Positions 53,168 to 62,400 of a DNA stretch of 64,000 nucleotides are shown here, in pieces. The translations under genes and the position numbers were made by a program. Numbering within the stretch: position 1 is the stretch's first letter; each line of letters begins with the position of its first letter. A model generated the notes under the pieces. That model ran no database searches, was not told the DNA's origin, and worked only from the letters and a program-made list of their open reading frames with translations. Source of the stretch: Kitasatospora sp. NBC_01287 (GTDB taxonomy: Bacteria; Actinomycetota; Actinomycetes; Streptomycetales; Streptomycetaceae); NCBI RefSeq assembly GCF_026340565.1, contig NZ_JAPEPB010000001.1, forward strand, positions 6,112,001-6,176,000, read 5' to 3'.

Positions 53168-53989
53168 CTACTCCGTGGTGAAATCGATGAGTTGCTCGAC
53201 GCTCCGGAGAAGTTCGGGCTCCAGGTCCTTGTACGAGTTCACCGAGGCCAGGATCCGCTTCCAGGCGGCCGGAGTGTCCACCGGCCACCCCAGGCGGCGG
53301 CAGATGCCCTCCTTCCAGACCTCCCCGCGCGGCACCCCGGGCCAAGCCGCGATGCCCACGCTCTCCGGCTTGACGGCCTGCCAGATGTCGATGAAGGGAT
53401 GCCCCACCACCAGCACGGCGTCCCCGGTGACCGCCGAGGCGATCCGGTGCTCCTTGGTCCCCGGGAGCAGGTGGTCCACCAGGACGCCGAGCCGCCGTCC
53501 GCCCGCGGGGGCGAACTCGGCCACGATCGCCGGCAGGTCGTCGACACCCTCCAGGTACTCGACCACCACGCCCTCGATCCGCAGGTCGTCGCCCCAGACC
53601 CGCTCGACCAGCTCCGCGTCGTGCCGGCCCTCGACGTAGATCCGCGATTCCCGGGCGACCCTGGCCCGGGTACCGGGCACCGCGATCGAGCCGGAGGCGG
53701 TCCGCCCGGGGCCCCGGGCCGGTGCCGGGCCGCTCGGCCGTACCAGGGTGACCACCTTGCCCTCCAGCAGGAAGCCGCGCGGGACCAGCGGGAAGACCCG
53801 GTGCTTGCCGAACCGGTCCTCCAGGGTCACGGTCGGGCCCTCGGCGGTCTTCTCGCAGCGCACCACCGCGCCGCAGAAGCCGCTGGCGGCCTCCTCGACC
53901 ACGAGGTCCCGTTCGGCGGGCACCTCCGGGGCGGGCTGCTGGCGCTTCCAGGGCGGGGTGAGGTCGGAGCTGTACTGAGTGCTGCGCAT
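53168..53989 (-). CDS. DUF3097 family protein
   Basis: 273 residues from ATG 53989 (MRSTQYSSDLTPPWKRQ); 14 codons further upstream would lie before the -10 box. The sequence RIYVEGRHDAELVERVWGDDL followed by VVVEYLEGVDDL resembles a Toprim-like fold, with acidic clusters in VEGRHD and later HPFIDIWQAVKPES. DUF3097 is an actinobacterial family without proven function; the Toprim resemblance suggests a nucleic-acid role, which is inference. It is leaderless by the -10 at 53997-54002. Confidence 0.9.
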   Translation of the reverse strand: MRSTQYSSDLTPPWKRQQPAPEVPAERDLVVEEAASGFCGAVVRCEKTAEGPTVTLEDRFGKHRVFPLVPRGFLLEGKVVTLVRPSGPAPARGPGRTASGSIAVPGTRARVARESRIYVEGRHDAELVERVWGDDLRIEGVVVEYLEGVDDLPAIVAEFAPAGGRRLGVLVDHLLPGTKEHRIASAVTGDAVLVVGHPFIDIWQAVKPESVGIAAWPGVPRGEVWKEGICRRLGWPVDTPAAWKRILASVNSYKDLEPELLRSVEQLIDFTTE

Positions 53990-53996
53990 GGGAGGA

Positions 53997-54002
53997 ACTA
54001 TA
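53997..54002 (-). promoter_or_regulatory. -10 box TATAGT of DUF3097, overlapping a terminator
   Basis: TATAGT (minus strand) ends 7 bases before ATG 53989. A CTGACG -35 (54024-54019) stands 16 bases away and lies inside the terminator of the upstream gene. Confidence 0.6.
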
Positions 54003-54044
54003 GGAAAAGCCGACGGCCCGTCAGGGTGCAACGGGCCGTCGGCT
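54003..54044 (-). terminator. Terminator after pspAB
   Basis: AGCCGACGGCCCGT (14 bp) pairs with ACGGGCCGTCGGCT around a 9-base loop; on the minus strand it is followed by TTTCC. It ends the pspAB transcript and shares bases with the DUF3097 promoter. Confidence 0.7.
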
Positions 54045-54045
54045 C

Positions 54046-54092
54046 ACCAGCTCACCAGCTCACAGGTCCGGGCTCACAGGTCCGGGCTCAAG
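54046..54092. repeat. Short tandem repeats downstream of pspAB
   Basis: CACCAGCT occurs twice in tandem, then CACAGGTCCGGGCT twice in tandem. They fill the gap between the pspAB stop and its terminator. Confidence 0.75.
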
Positions 54093-54104
54093 CGGGGGCC
54101 GGCC

Positions 54105-54689
54105 TCACAGCCCGGGCGCGCCCCAGACCGGGAACCAGCGGCTGAGGTCCGCCTCCAACCGCAGGTCGTTGCCTAGCATCGCCTTCACCTGCAGCTCCAG
54201 CGGGCTGTTGCGCTTCTCGCCGCCGCCGGGCATCGGGGCGAAGGGGTAGAAGGAGCCGCGCTTGTAGAGGTAGACCAGCGCCAGCGACTGCCCCGCCTCG
54301 TTGCGGAAGCCGACCAGCGAGCAGAGCAACTGCGGGCCGAAGCCGTTGGCCTCCAGCTCGCTGTTGACCGCGTGCAGGTCGTTGACCAGGTCCGGCAGCT
54401 CCTCGGGGGTGTGCCGGGCGAGCAGCCAGGAGTAGCCGTACTCGTCGCGGCTGGCCTCCACCGGGGTCCCGCCGCCCGCGGTGTCGGCGTCCAGCAGGGC
54501 CCGCACCTGCCGTTCCACCTCGCCGAACGCGCCGCCCTCGACCGCCGCGAAGCAGACCGAGCCGAGCCCGGTGGGCGTGAAGCCGGCGGCGGCCTCCAGG
54601 GTGAGGGCGGCCGACGGCACGCCGAAGAGCTGGTCGAGGTCCGGCTTGACCGGCTTGCTGCGGCCGAGCAGCGCGTCCAGGAATCCCAC
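54105..54689 (-). CDS. pspAB: PspA-associated protein PspAB
   Basis: 194 residues from a GTG at 54689, about 9 bases after AAGGG. The start GFLDALLGRSKPVKPDLDQLFG and the C-terminal KRNSPLELQVKAMLGNDLRL (quoted in part) match the actinobacterial PspAB family, usually found beside htpX, as here, and in phage-shock-type envelope stress clusters. Mixed alpha/beta, soluble. The pspA and pspAA partners are not in this window. Confidence 0.9.
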   Translation of the reverse strand: MGFLDALLGRSKPVKPDLDQLFGVPSAALTLEAAAGFTPTGLGSVCFAAVEGGAFGEVERQVRALLDADTAGGGTPVEASRDEYGYSWLLARHTPEELPDLVNDLHAVNSELEANGFGPQLLCSLVGFRNEAGQSLALVYLYKRGSFYPFAPMPGGGEKRNSPLELQVKAMLGNDLRLEADLSRWFPVWGAPGL

Positions 54690-54734
54690 GGGTCGTTCCC
54701 TTTCAGTGGCAGCGTCAGTAGCAGCTGTTGGGGG

Positions 54735-55661
54735 TCAGCGTCCCAGCTCGGCGGAGATCTTGCCCAGCTGCTCCAGACGCTGCTCCAGGCTGGGGTGGGT
54801 GGACAGCAGCTGCGTGGCCGTCTCGCGGGCGCTCAGCGCGGGGGCGAAGTAGAACGCGTTGTAGGCCTGCGACTGGCGCAGGTCCTGGGTCGGGATCGCG
54901 GCGATCTGCCCGGTCACCTTGGTCAGCGCCGAGGCGAGCGCGCTGGGCCGGCCGGTGAGCTGGGCGGCGGCGCGGTCGGCGGCCAGCTCGCGGTAGCGGG
55001 ACAGCACCCGGGTGAGCAGGAAGCTGAGCGCGTAGACCACCACGCTGACCAGCGTGACGGCGATCATCACGAACGCGGCGTTGTCATTGTTGTTGTTGTT
55101 CCGGTTGCCGCCGCCCATCATGCCGCTGTAGAGCGCGATCCGGGTGATCGCACCGGCCAGCACGCCGAGGAAGCCGGCGATGGTCATCACCGCGACGTCC
55201 CGGTGCGCGACGTGCGAGAGCTCGTGCGCCAGCACGCCTTCCAGCTCCTCCGGCTCCAGCCGGCGCAGCAGGCCGGTGGTCACGCAGACCACCGCGTTCT
55301 GCGGGTTGCGGCCGGTGGCGAAGGCGTTGGGCATGTCGTTGTCGGCGACCGCGACGCGCGGCTTGGGCATGTCGGCCAGCGCGCAGAGCCGGTCAATGGT
55401 GCCGTGCAGCTGCGGATACTGCTCCGGGGTGACCGCGTGGGCGCCCATCGCCCGCTCGGTGATCTTGTCGCTGAACCAGAACTGCGCGACGAAGAGCCCG
55501 CCCATCAGCAGCACGATCAGCGGCCAGGCGCCCTTCAGCAGGACGATCAGCACACCCGTGAAGCCGACGTACAGCAGCCCGATCAGGAACATCGTGGTGA
55601 CCATCCGCGTGGACAGTCCACGGTCGGGCGCGAAGCGGGTGTGGGGGCCGGACGCCGACAT
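54735..55661 (-). CDS. htpX: Membrane zinc protease HtpX
   Basis: 308 residues. AAGGAG stands 6 bases before ATG 55661. It has two N-terminal membrane segments, the zinc motif HELSH (~residue 141) with a later ELAADRAAA third-ligand region, and two more membrane segments. An Asn-rich loop (GGGNRNNNNNDN) lies between segments. HtpX degrades misfolded membrane proteins with its active site inside the cell. It is co-oriented with pspAB 45 bases away, forming an envelope-stress unit. Confidence 0.95.
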   Translation of the reverse strand: MSASGPHTRFAPDRGLSTRMVTTMFLIGLLYVGFTGVLIVLLKGAWPLIVLLMGGLFVAQFWFSDKITERAMGAHAVTPEQYPQLHGTIDRLCALADMPKPRVAVADNDMPNAFATGRNPQNAVVCVTTGLLRRLEPEELEGVLAHELSHVAHRDVAVMTIAGFLGVLAGAITRIALYSGMMGGGNRNNNNNDNAAFVMIAVTLVSVVVYALSFLLTRVLSRYRELAADRAAAQLTGRPSALASALTKVTGQIAAIPTQDLRQSQAYNAFYFAPALSARETATQLLSTHPSLEQRLEQLGKISAELGR

Positions 55662-55875
55662 GGCTGCTCCTTGTGTCCATCAGGTCTCCAGACCGGGGCG
55701 GTCGTACCGCCTCGGTCCCAGTTGCTATCGATGCTGCCACTTCGCCCGGCGGCGGGCACCACCCTGGTCCGGCGCGGTCGCGTGACGCGCGTCGCGGCCG
55801 GTCGGCCGGGGAGCCTCGCGGAGTGATCCGCGCGGCATCCACGGCCAGGGCGTTCCTGCCGTCGGACCCGGGCCC

Positions 55876-55881
55876 TACACT
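55876..55881 (+). promoter_or_regulatory. -10 box TACACT of hrcA
   Basis: TACACT lies 17 bases after TTCCTG (55853-55858). Transcription would start near 55888, just before CIRCE. Confidence 0.55.
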
Positions 55882-55894
55882 GGCAGGTACGGTT

Positions 55895-55921
55895 TTGGCA
55901 CTCCACTGTGCAGAGTGCCAG
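55895..55921. promoter_or_regulatory. CIRCE operator
   Basis: TTGGCACTC-N9-GAGTGCCAG is the classic 9-9-9 CIRCE architecture; it differs from a perfect inverted repeat by one base. HrcA bound here would repress the hrcA-dnaJ unit, with release on heat shock. It starts ~7 bases after the predicted transcription start. Confidence 0.9.
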
Positions 55922-55993
55922 GCCAATTCTGACCCAGTACCCGTAGTGCCCGACCCAGTACCTGGACAACGCGCGAAGAGGGAGGTGCGTGCC

Positions 55994-57199
55994 ATGTTCG
56001 ACGAACCCGATTCCGACCCGCGTCCCACCGGCCGCGACTCGGCCGGCGACGCGCCGGCCGGCAGGCCCGCGCCCGCCGCGCGTCCGGCCCGGTCGGCAGC
56101 CGCCAAGTCCGCGCCGGCCGGCAGGCCCGCGCCCGCCGCCCGCGCCGTCAAGAGTGCCGAGGTCAGCAGGCTGGAGATCCGCCAGCTCGACGAGCGCAAG
56201 CTCGCCGTACTGCGTGCCATCGTCCAGGACTACGTGGGCACCGAGGAGCCGGTGGGCTCCAAGGCCCTGGTCGAGCGGCACAACCTCGGCGTCTCCCCGG
56301 CCACCGTGCGCAACGACATGGCCACCCTGGAGGAGGACGGCTACATCCAGCAGCCGCACACCAGCGCCGGCCGGATCCCGACCGACAAGGGCTACCGGCT
56401 CTTCGTCGACCGGCTGGCCGAGGTCAAGCCGATGAGCGCCCCCGAGCGCCGGGCGATCCGGCACTTCCTGGACGGCGCCGTCGACCTGGACGACGTGGTG
56501 GCCCGCACCGTGCGGCTGCTCGCCCAGCTGACCCGCCAGGTCGCCGTGGTCCAGTACCCCTCGCTCTCCCGCTCGACCGTGCGCCACGTCGAGCTGGTCG
56601 CGCTCGCTCCGGCCAAGGTGATGCTGGTGCTGATCACCGACACCGGCCGGGTCGAGCAGCGGGTGTTCGACTGCCCGGCCCCGGTCCACGAGAGCACCCT
56701 GGCCGACCTGCGCGCCCGGCTGAACGCCAGAGCCGGCGGCCAGCGCTTCCCCGACGTCCCGGCCCTGGTCGACGACCTGCCGGCGGCCTTCGAGCCCGCC
56801 GAGCGGCCGATCGTCTCCACCGTCCTCTCCACCCTCTTCGAGTCGCTGGTCGAGCAGAACGAGGAGCGGATCATGCTGGCCGGCACGGCCAACCTGACCC
56901 GTTTCGGCCACGACTTCCCGCTCACCATCCAGCCGGTCCTGGAGGCCCTGGAGGAGCAGGTGGTGCTGCTGCGCCTGCTCGGCGAGACCGCGGACAGCGG
57001 CATGATGGTGCGGATCGGTCGGGAGAACGAGTACGAGGGCCTCAATTCCACCTCGGTCGTCTCGGTCGGTTACGGTTCGGGCGAGGAGAGTGTGGCCAAA
57101 CTCGGAGTGATCGGTCCCACTCGGATGGACTACCCCGGCACGATGGGGGCGGTCCGGGCGGTTGCCCGGTACGTGGGGCAGATCCTGGCCGAGTCATAG
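55994..57199 (+). CDS. hrcA: Heat-inducible transcription repressor HrcA
   Basis: 401 residues from ATG 55994, 8 bases after GGAGG. The winged helix is ERKLAVLRAIVQDYVGTEEP with VSPATVRNDMATLEEDGYI, followed by the GAF-like domain and the conserved C-terminal GVIGPTRMDYPGTMGAVRAV. The HrcA fold begins only around residue 62. The first ~60 residues are an Ala/Pro/Arg-rich extension with two GRPAPAAR copies, longer than the usual ~340-residue protein; no other standard start codon lies nearer to the fold. HrcA represses chaperone genes through CIRCE, found upstream. dnaJ follows 74 bases later. Confidence 0.96.
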   Translation: MFDEPDSDPRPTGRDSAGDAPAGRPAPAARPARSAAAKSAPAGRPAPAARAVKSAEVSRLEIRQLDERKLAVLRAIVQDYVGTEEPVGSKALVERHNLGVSPATVRNDMATLEEDGYIQQPHTSAGRIPTDKGYRLFVDRLAEVKPMSAPERRAIRHFLDGAVDLDDVVARTVRLLAQLTRQVAVVQYPSLSRSTVRHVELVALAPAKVMLVLITDTGRVEQRVFDCPAPVHESTLADLRARLNARAGGQRFPDVPALVDDLPAAFEPAERPIVSTVLSTLFESLVEQNEERIMLAGTANLTRFGHDFPLTIQPVLEALEEQVVLLRLLGETADSGMMVRIGRENEYEGLNSTSVVSVGYGSGEESVAKLGVIGPTRMDYPGTMGAVRAVARYVGQILAES

Positions 57200-57273
57200 A
57201 GCACCCCTACTACATGTAGTAGACAGACCAGTCGCAGCAGGACCTTCTACAGGCGGAACAAGCGGAGCATTTG

Positions 57274-58413
57274 GTGGCCACGGACTACTACGCGGTACTC
57301 GGCGTCCGACGGGACGCGGGGCAGGACGAGATCAAGAAGGCGTTCCGGCGCCTTGCCCGTGAACTGCACCCGGACGTCAACCCGGACCCCAAGACGCAGG
57401 AGCGGTTCAAGGAGATCAACGCCGCTTACGAGGTGCTCTCGGACCCGCAGAAGCGGCAGGTCTACGACCTCGGCGGCGATCCCTTGTCGCCCAACGGCGG
57501 TGGCGCGGGCGGATTCGGCGCGGGTGCGGCGGGCTTCGGCTTCTCCGACATCATGGACGCCTTCTTCGGCGCGGCCTCCGGGCAGCGCGGCCCGCGCTCG
57601 CGCACCCGGCGCGGCCAGGACGCGATGATCCGCCTGGAGATCACCCTGGAGGAGGCCACTTTCGGCACCACCAAGGAACTCCAGGTCGACACCGCCGTCA
57701 CCTGTACCACCTGCAGCGGTGAGGGTGCGGCCCCGGGCACCTCGGCGCAGACCTGCGACATGTGTCGCGGCAAGGGCGAGGTCTCCCAGGTCACCCGGTC
57801 CTTCCTGGGCCAGGTCATGACCTCGCGCCCGTGCCCGCAGTGCCAGGGCTTCGGCACCGTGGTCCCGACCCCGTGCCCCGAGTGCGCGGGCGACGGCCGG
57901 GTTCGGGCCCGGCGCACCCTCACGGTCAAGATCCCCGCCGGTGTCGACAACGGCACCCGGATCCAGCTGGCCGGCGAGGGCGAGGTCGGCCCCGGCGGCG
58001 GCCCGGCCGGCGACCTCTACGTGGAGATCGCCGAGACCAGCCACCCGACCTTCCAGCGCCGCGGGGACGACCTGCACTGCACGGTCACCATCCCGATGAC
58101 GGCCGCCTCGCTCGGCACCCAGGTGCCGCTGCAGACCCTGGACGGCCTGGAGGAGGTCGACATCCGGCCGGGCACCCAGTCCGGCCAGTCGATCCCGCTG
58201 CACGGACGGGGCGTCACCCACCTGCGCGGGGGCGGCCGGGGCGACCTGATAGTGCATGTCGAGGTGCAGACGCCCACCAAGCTCGACCCCGAGATGGAGG
58301 ACCTGCTGCGCCGCCTGGCGGTGCTGCGCGGCGAGGAGCGGCCCTCGGGGCACTTCGCGCCGGGGCAGCAGGGGCTGTTCTCCCGCCTGAAGGACGCTTT
58401 CAACGGCCGCTGA
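57274..58413 (+). CDS. dnaJ: Chaperone DnaJ (second copy type, with hrcA)
   Basis: 379 residues from GTG 57274 (ATDYYAVLGV), 6 bases after GGAG; a TTG at 57271 is adjacent. The J domain carries HPD, followed by a Gly/Phe-rich linker and four zinc-finger repeats CTTCSGEG, CDMCRGKG, CPQCQGFG and CPECAGDG, then the client-binding domains. It delivers substrates to DnaK. The hrcA-dnaJ-rsmE order is the standard one in actinobacteria, where this copy is often named dnaJ2. Confidence 0.97.
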   Translation: MATDYYAVLGVRRDAGQDEIKKAFRRLARELHPDVNPDPKTQERFKEINAAYEVLSDPQKRQVYDLGGDPLSPNGGGAGGFGAGAAGFGFSDIMDAFFGAASGQRGPRSRTRRGQDAMIRLEITLEEATFGTTKELQVDTAVTCTTCSGEGAAPGTSAQTCDMCRGKGEVSQVTRSFLGQVMTSRPCPQCQGFGTVVPTPCPECAGDGRVRARRTLTVKIPAGVDNGTRIQLAGEGEVGPGGGPAGDLYVEIAETSHPTFQRRGDDLHCTVTIPMTAASLGTQVPLQTLDGLEEVDIRPGTQSGQSIPLHGRGVTHLRGGGRGDLIVHVEVQTPTKLDPEMEDLLRRLAVLRGEERPSGHFAPGQQGLFSRLKDAFNGR

Positions 58414-58437
58414 GCGGTCACCAGCACCATCGCGATC

Positions 58438-58465
58438 GGGGTGGGCCGGGCTACCGGCCCACCCC
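58438..58465 (+). terminator. Hairpin after dnaJ
   Basis: GGGGTGGGCCGG pairs perfectly with CCGGCCCACCCC around GCTA, 24 bases after the dnaJ stop. GC-rich sequence follows instead of a T-run. Confidence 0.6.
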
Positions 58466-58567
58466 GGCCCGTTCCCGGGCCGCCCCGTCCCGTTTTCGGG
58501 CCCACCCCGCCGCCCGCCCGCCGGCCAGCCCCGCCGCCCGCCTGACCCGTTGTGAGAAGAGCGCGCC

Positions 58568-59317
58568 ATGACCGCACCCGTCTTCGTCGTCGAGACCGCC
58601 CGGCTGGCCGGCGCCGTGCCCGGCACCCCGGTCCGCCTGGACGGGCCCGAGGGCCGGCACGCCGCCGCCGTGAAGCGGCTGGAGGTCGGCGAGGCGGTCA
58701 CCCTGACCGACGGGCTGGGCCTGGGCGGCCACGGCACCGTCACCGCCGTGCACGGCAAGGACGCGCTGGAGGTCACGCTCACCGGGCTCGCCGCCGTGGC
58801 CGAGCCGAGCCCGCGGATCGTCGTGGTCCAGGCGCTGCCCAAGGGCGACCGCGGCGAGCTGGCGGTCGAGACCATGACCGAGGTGGGCGTCGACGTGGTG
58901 GTCCCCTGGCCGGCCTCCCGCTGCGTCACCCAGTGGAAGGGCGAGCGCGGTGCCAAGGCGCTGGCCAAGTGGCGGGCCACCGCGCGCGAGGCGGGCAAGC
59001 AGTCGCGCCGCCTGCGCTTCCCCGAGGTGCGCGAGCCGATGACGACGCGTCAGCTCGCCCCGCTGCTGGCCGGCGCCGCCTTCGCCGCGGTGCTGCACGA
59101 GGAGGGCGCCGAGCCGCTGGCGACCGCCGAGCTGCCGGACAGCGGTGACCTGGTGCTGATCGTCGGCCCGGAGGGCGGGGTGAGCCCCGAGGAGCTCGCC
59201 GCCTTCGCCGAGGCCGGTGCCAAGCCCTACCGGCTCGGCTCCTCGGTGCTGCGCACCTCCACGGCGGGCGTGGCGGCGGGCGCGCTGCTGCTCGGCCGCA
59301 CCGGCCGCTGGTCCTGA
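58568..59317 (+). CDS. rsmE: 16S rRNA m3U1498 methyltransferase
   Basis: 249 residues. An N-terminal PUA-like domain (VFVVETARLAG, GRHAAAVKRLEVGEAVTL) is followed by a SPOUT knot with LIVGPEGGVSPEELAAFAEAG and RLGSSVLRTSTAG, the AdoMet-binding hallmark. It methylates U1498 of 16S rRNA. ATG 58568 has only a weak GAGAAGAG before it. It lies directly downstream of dnaJ, as usual. Confidence 0.96.
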   Translation: MTAPVFVVETARLAGAVPGTPVRLDGPEGRHAAAVKRLEVGEAVTLTDGLGLGGHGTVTAVHGKDALEVTLTGLAAVAEPSPRIVVVQALPKGDRGELAVETMTEVGVDVVVPWPASRCVTQWKGERGAKALAKWRATAREAGKQSRRLRFPEVREPMTTRQLAPLLAGAAFAAVLHEEGAEPLATAELPDSGDLVLIVGPEGGVSPEELAAFAEAGAKPYRLGSSVLRTSTAGVAAGALLLGRTGRWS

Positions 59318-59407
59318 CGCGCCGGGCTGCCTCCGCCGCTGCCTCCGCGGCCACCGCCGTCTCCGTCGTCTCCTCGGAACCGCTGGTCCCGGTCGCCCCG
59401 CCCTGCA

Positions 59408-59413
59408 TAACCT
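59408..59413 (+). promoter_or_regulatory. -10 box TAACCT of leaderless protease gene
   Basis: TAACCT ends 6 bases before GTG 59420 (9 before ATG 59423). There is no ribosome binding site. Confidence 0.5.
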
Positions 59414-59419
59414 GGCGCG

Positions 59420-62400
59420 GTGATGGAACCCGAGAGCACCTCAGCGAGCGCTTACCTGCGCCACCCGCACCTGCACGGCGACCTGGTCACCTTCGTCGCC
59501 GAGGACGACATCTGGCTCGGCCCGCTGGACGGCGGCCGGGCCTGGCGGCTGACCGCCGACCGCTCCCCGGTCTCCCATCCCCGCTTCTCCCCGGACGGCC
59601 GCCTGATCGCCTGGACCTCCACCCGGGACGGCTCGGCGGAGGTCTACGTCGCCCCGGTCGACGGCGGCGACGCCAGCCGGCTCACCCACTGGGGCCACAC
59701 CGGCCGCAGTCGGCTGCGCGGCTGGACCCCGCGGGGCGAGCCGGTGGCGATCACCAGCGCGGGGCAGTCGACGTCCCGTCACACCTGGTCGTTCGCGGTC
59801 CCGTTGGACGGCGGGCAGCCGAGCCGGTTGCCGTACGGGCCGATCGGCGACCTGGCGTTCGAGCAGCCGGGCGGCGGCGACCGGGTGCTGCTGCTCTCCG
59901 TGGTCAGCATGGAGCCGGCCCGCTGGAAGCGGTACCGGGGCGGCACCGCCGGCCGGCTCTGGCTGGGCACCGAGGGCGGCGAGTTCGCCAGGGTGCACGA
60001 GGGGATGGACGGCAACGTCGAGTCGCCGCTCTGGGTGGGGGAGCGGATCGCGTTCCTGAGTGACCACGAGGGCAGCGGGCAGCTCTACTCCAGCCGCCCC
60101 GACGGTTCGGACCTGCGCCGCCACACCGACCTCGGCGCGCCGTTCTACGCCCGCAACGCGAGCACCGACGGCACCCGGGTGGTCTGGCACAGCGGCGGCG
60201 ACCTGTGGCTGCTGGACCGGCTGGACGGCGAGGCCGAGCCCCGGCGGCTCGACGTGCGCCCGGCCGGCCCGCGCACCGGCCGCCGCGCCTACCCGCTGCC
60301 CGCCGCCGGGTGGATCAGCTCGGCCGCCCCGGACACCACCGCGCGCGCCGCCGCCGTGGTGGTGCGCGGCACCGTCCACTGGCTGACCCACCGCGGTGGC
60401 CCGGCCCGCGTGCTGGACGAGACCCCGGGAACGCGGGCCCGGCTGGCCCGGGTGGTGCCGGCCGCCGCCGAGGGCGGTCCGCAGGGCGCGCTCTGGGTGA
60501 CCGACGCCGAGGGTGAGGACGCCCTGGAGTACGCCCCCGACGTGCTGGGCGCCGAGCGCCGCCGCCTCGCGGCCGGCGAGCTGGGCCGGGTGCTCGGCCT
60601 GCTGATCGCCCCCGACGGGCGGCAGGCCGCGGTGGCCGCGGCCGACGGCCGGGTGCTGCTGGTGGCGCTGGCCGACGGCGCGGTGCGGGAGCTGGCCCGC
60701 AGCATCGACGGCGAGGCCACCGGGCTGGCCTTCAGCCCCGACTCGGCCTGGCTGGCCTGGTCCCAGCCGGCCCTGGGGCCCTGGTCGCTGCGGCAGATCA
60801 TGCTCGCCGAGCTCGCCTCGGGCACGGTCAGCGAGGCCACTCCGCAGCGATTTGTCGACACATCGCCCGCGTTCACCGCCGACGGCAAGCACCTCGCCTT
60901 CCTCTCGCTGCGCAACTTCGACCCGGTCTACGACGCGCACAGCTTCGACCTGGGCTTCCCCACCGGCGCCCGGCCGTTCCTGATCACGCTGGCCGCCGAG
61001 ACGCCCTCACCGTTCGGCCCCCGGCGCGGCGGACGCCCCGCCGACGGGAGCGAGGAGGGCGACGAGGTGATGACCGAGGCGGTGGCGCAGGCGCCCGAGG
61101 AGGCCGAGGAGGCCGAGGCACCGCCCGCCGAGAAGCCCGACGAGAGCGTCGAGCCCACCGGCGCGGAGTCCGCCGACGGCACCGACGGCACCGACGGCAC
61201 CGACGGCACCGACGCCGACACCAACGCCGACACCAACGCCGACGCCGCCGACGGCACCGGCGCCGCCGAGCGGTCGGACGTGCCCGCCACCACCGTCGAG
61301 CTGACCGGGCTGGCCGACCGGATCGTCCCGTTCCCGGTCGAGGGCGGCCGGTTCGGCAGCCTGCGCACGACCAAGGACGGCGTGCTGTGGACCCGGTTCC
61401 CGGTGGTCGGCGAACTCGGCGACGACGCCGCCACCCCCGAGGACGAGCGGCCCGGCCCGGTGCTGGAGCGCTTCGACCTGGCCAAGCAGCGCGCCGAGCA
61501 GCTGGTGGAGAGTCTGGAGGCCTTCGCGGTCAGCGGCGACGGCAGCCGGCTGGCCGTGCTGGACGGCGGCGAGCTGCGGATCGTCCCCGCCGACCGCAAG
61601 GCCGGCGAGGACGACGAGGTGCGGGTGGACCTCGGACGGCTGCGGGTCACCGTCGACCCGGCGGCCGAGTGGCGGCAGATGTTCGAGGAGAACGGCCGCC
61701 TGATGCGCGACAACTACTGGCGGGCCGACCTGGGCGGCGTCGACTGGCCCGGCGTGCTGGACCGCTACCGCCCGCTGGTCGCGCGGCTCGGCTCGCACGA
61801 CGAGCTGGTCGACCTGCTCTGGGAGGTGGTCGGCGAACTGGGCACCTCGCACGCCTACGTCACCCCGCACGCCCGCGGCGCCGCCGCCTCCCGCCCGCAG
61901 GGCCTGCTCGGTGCCGACCTGGCGCGCGACGGCGAGGTCTGGCGGATCGCCCGGATCCTGCCCGGCGAGTCCTCCGACCCCAGGGCCCGGTCGCCGTTGC
62001 TGGCCCCCGGGGTGGCGGTGCGGGCGGGCGACGCGCTGCTCGCGGTGGACGGCCGCCCGGTCGACCCGGTCACCGGCCCGGCCCCGCTGCTGGCCGGCAC
62101 CGCCGGGCAGCCGGTCGAGCTGACCGTCCGTCACGCCGACGGGACCGTGCGGTACCCGGTGGCCGTGCCGATCGCCGACGACGAGGCGCTGCGCTACCAC
62201 GACTGGGTGGCCGGCCGCCGGGCCGAGGTGCGCCGGCTCTCCGCCGGACGCCTGGGCTACCTGCACATCCCGGACATGCTGAGCGGCGGCTGGGCCCAGC
62301 TCCACCGCGACCTGCGGGTCGAGCTGGCCAAGGAGGGCCTGCTGGTCGACCTGCGGGAGAACCGCGGCGGCCACACCTCGCAGCTGATCATCGAGAAGCT

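Larger units (their letters stand above)
55662..55993. other. Divergent control region htpX / hrcA
   Basis: About 330 bases hold the hrcA -10 box, the CIRCE operator and hrcA's ribosome binding site (GGAGG, 55981-55985). I see no gene. No CIRCE copy lies close to htpX. Confidence 0.6.
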
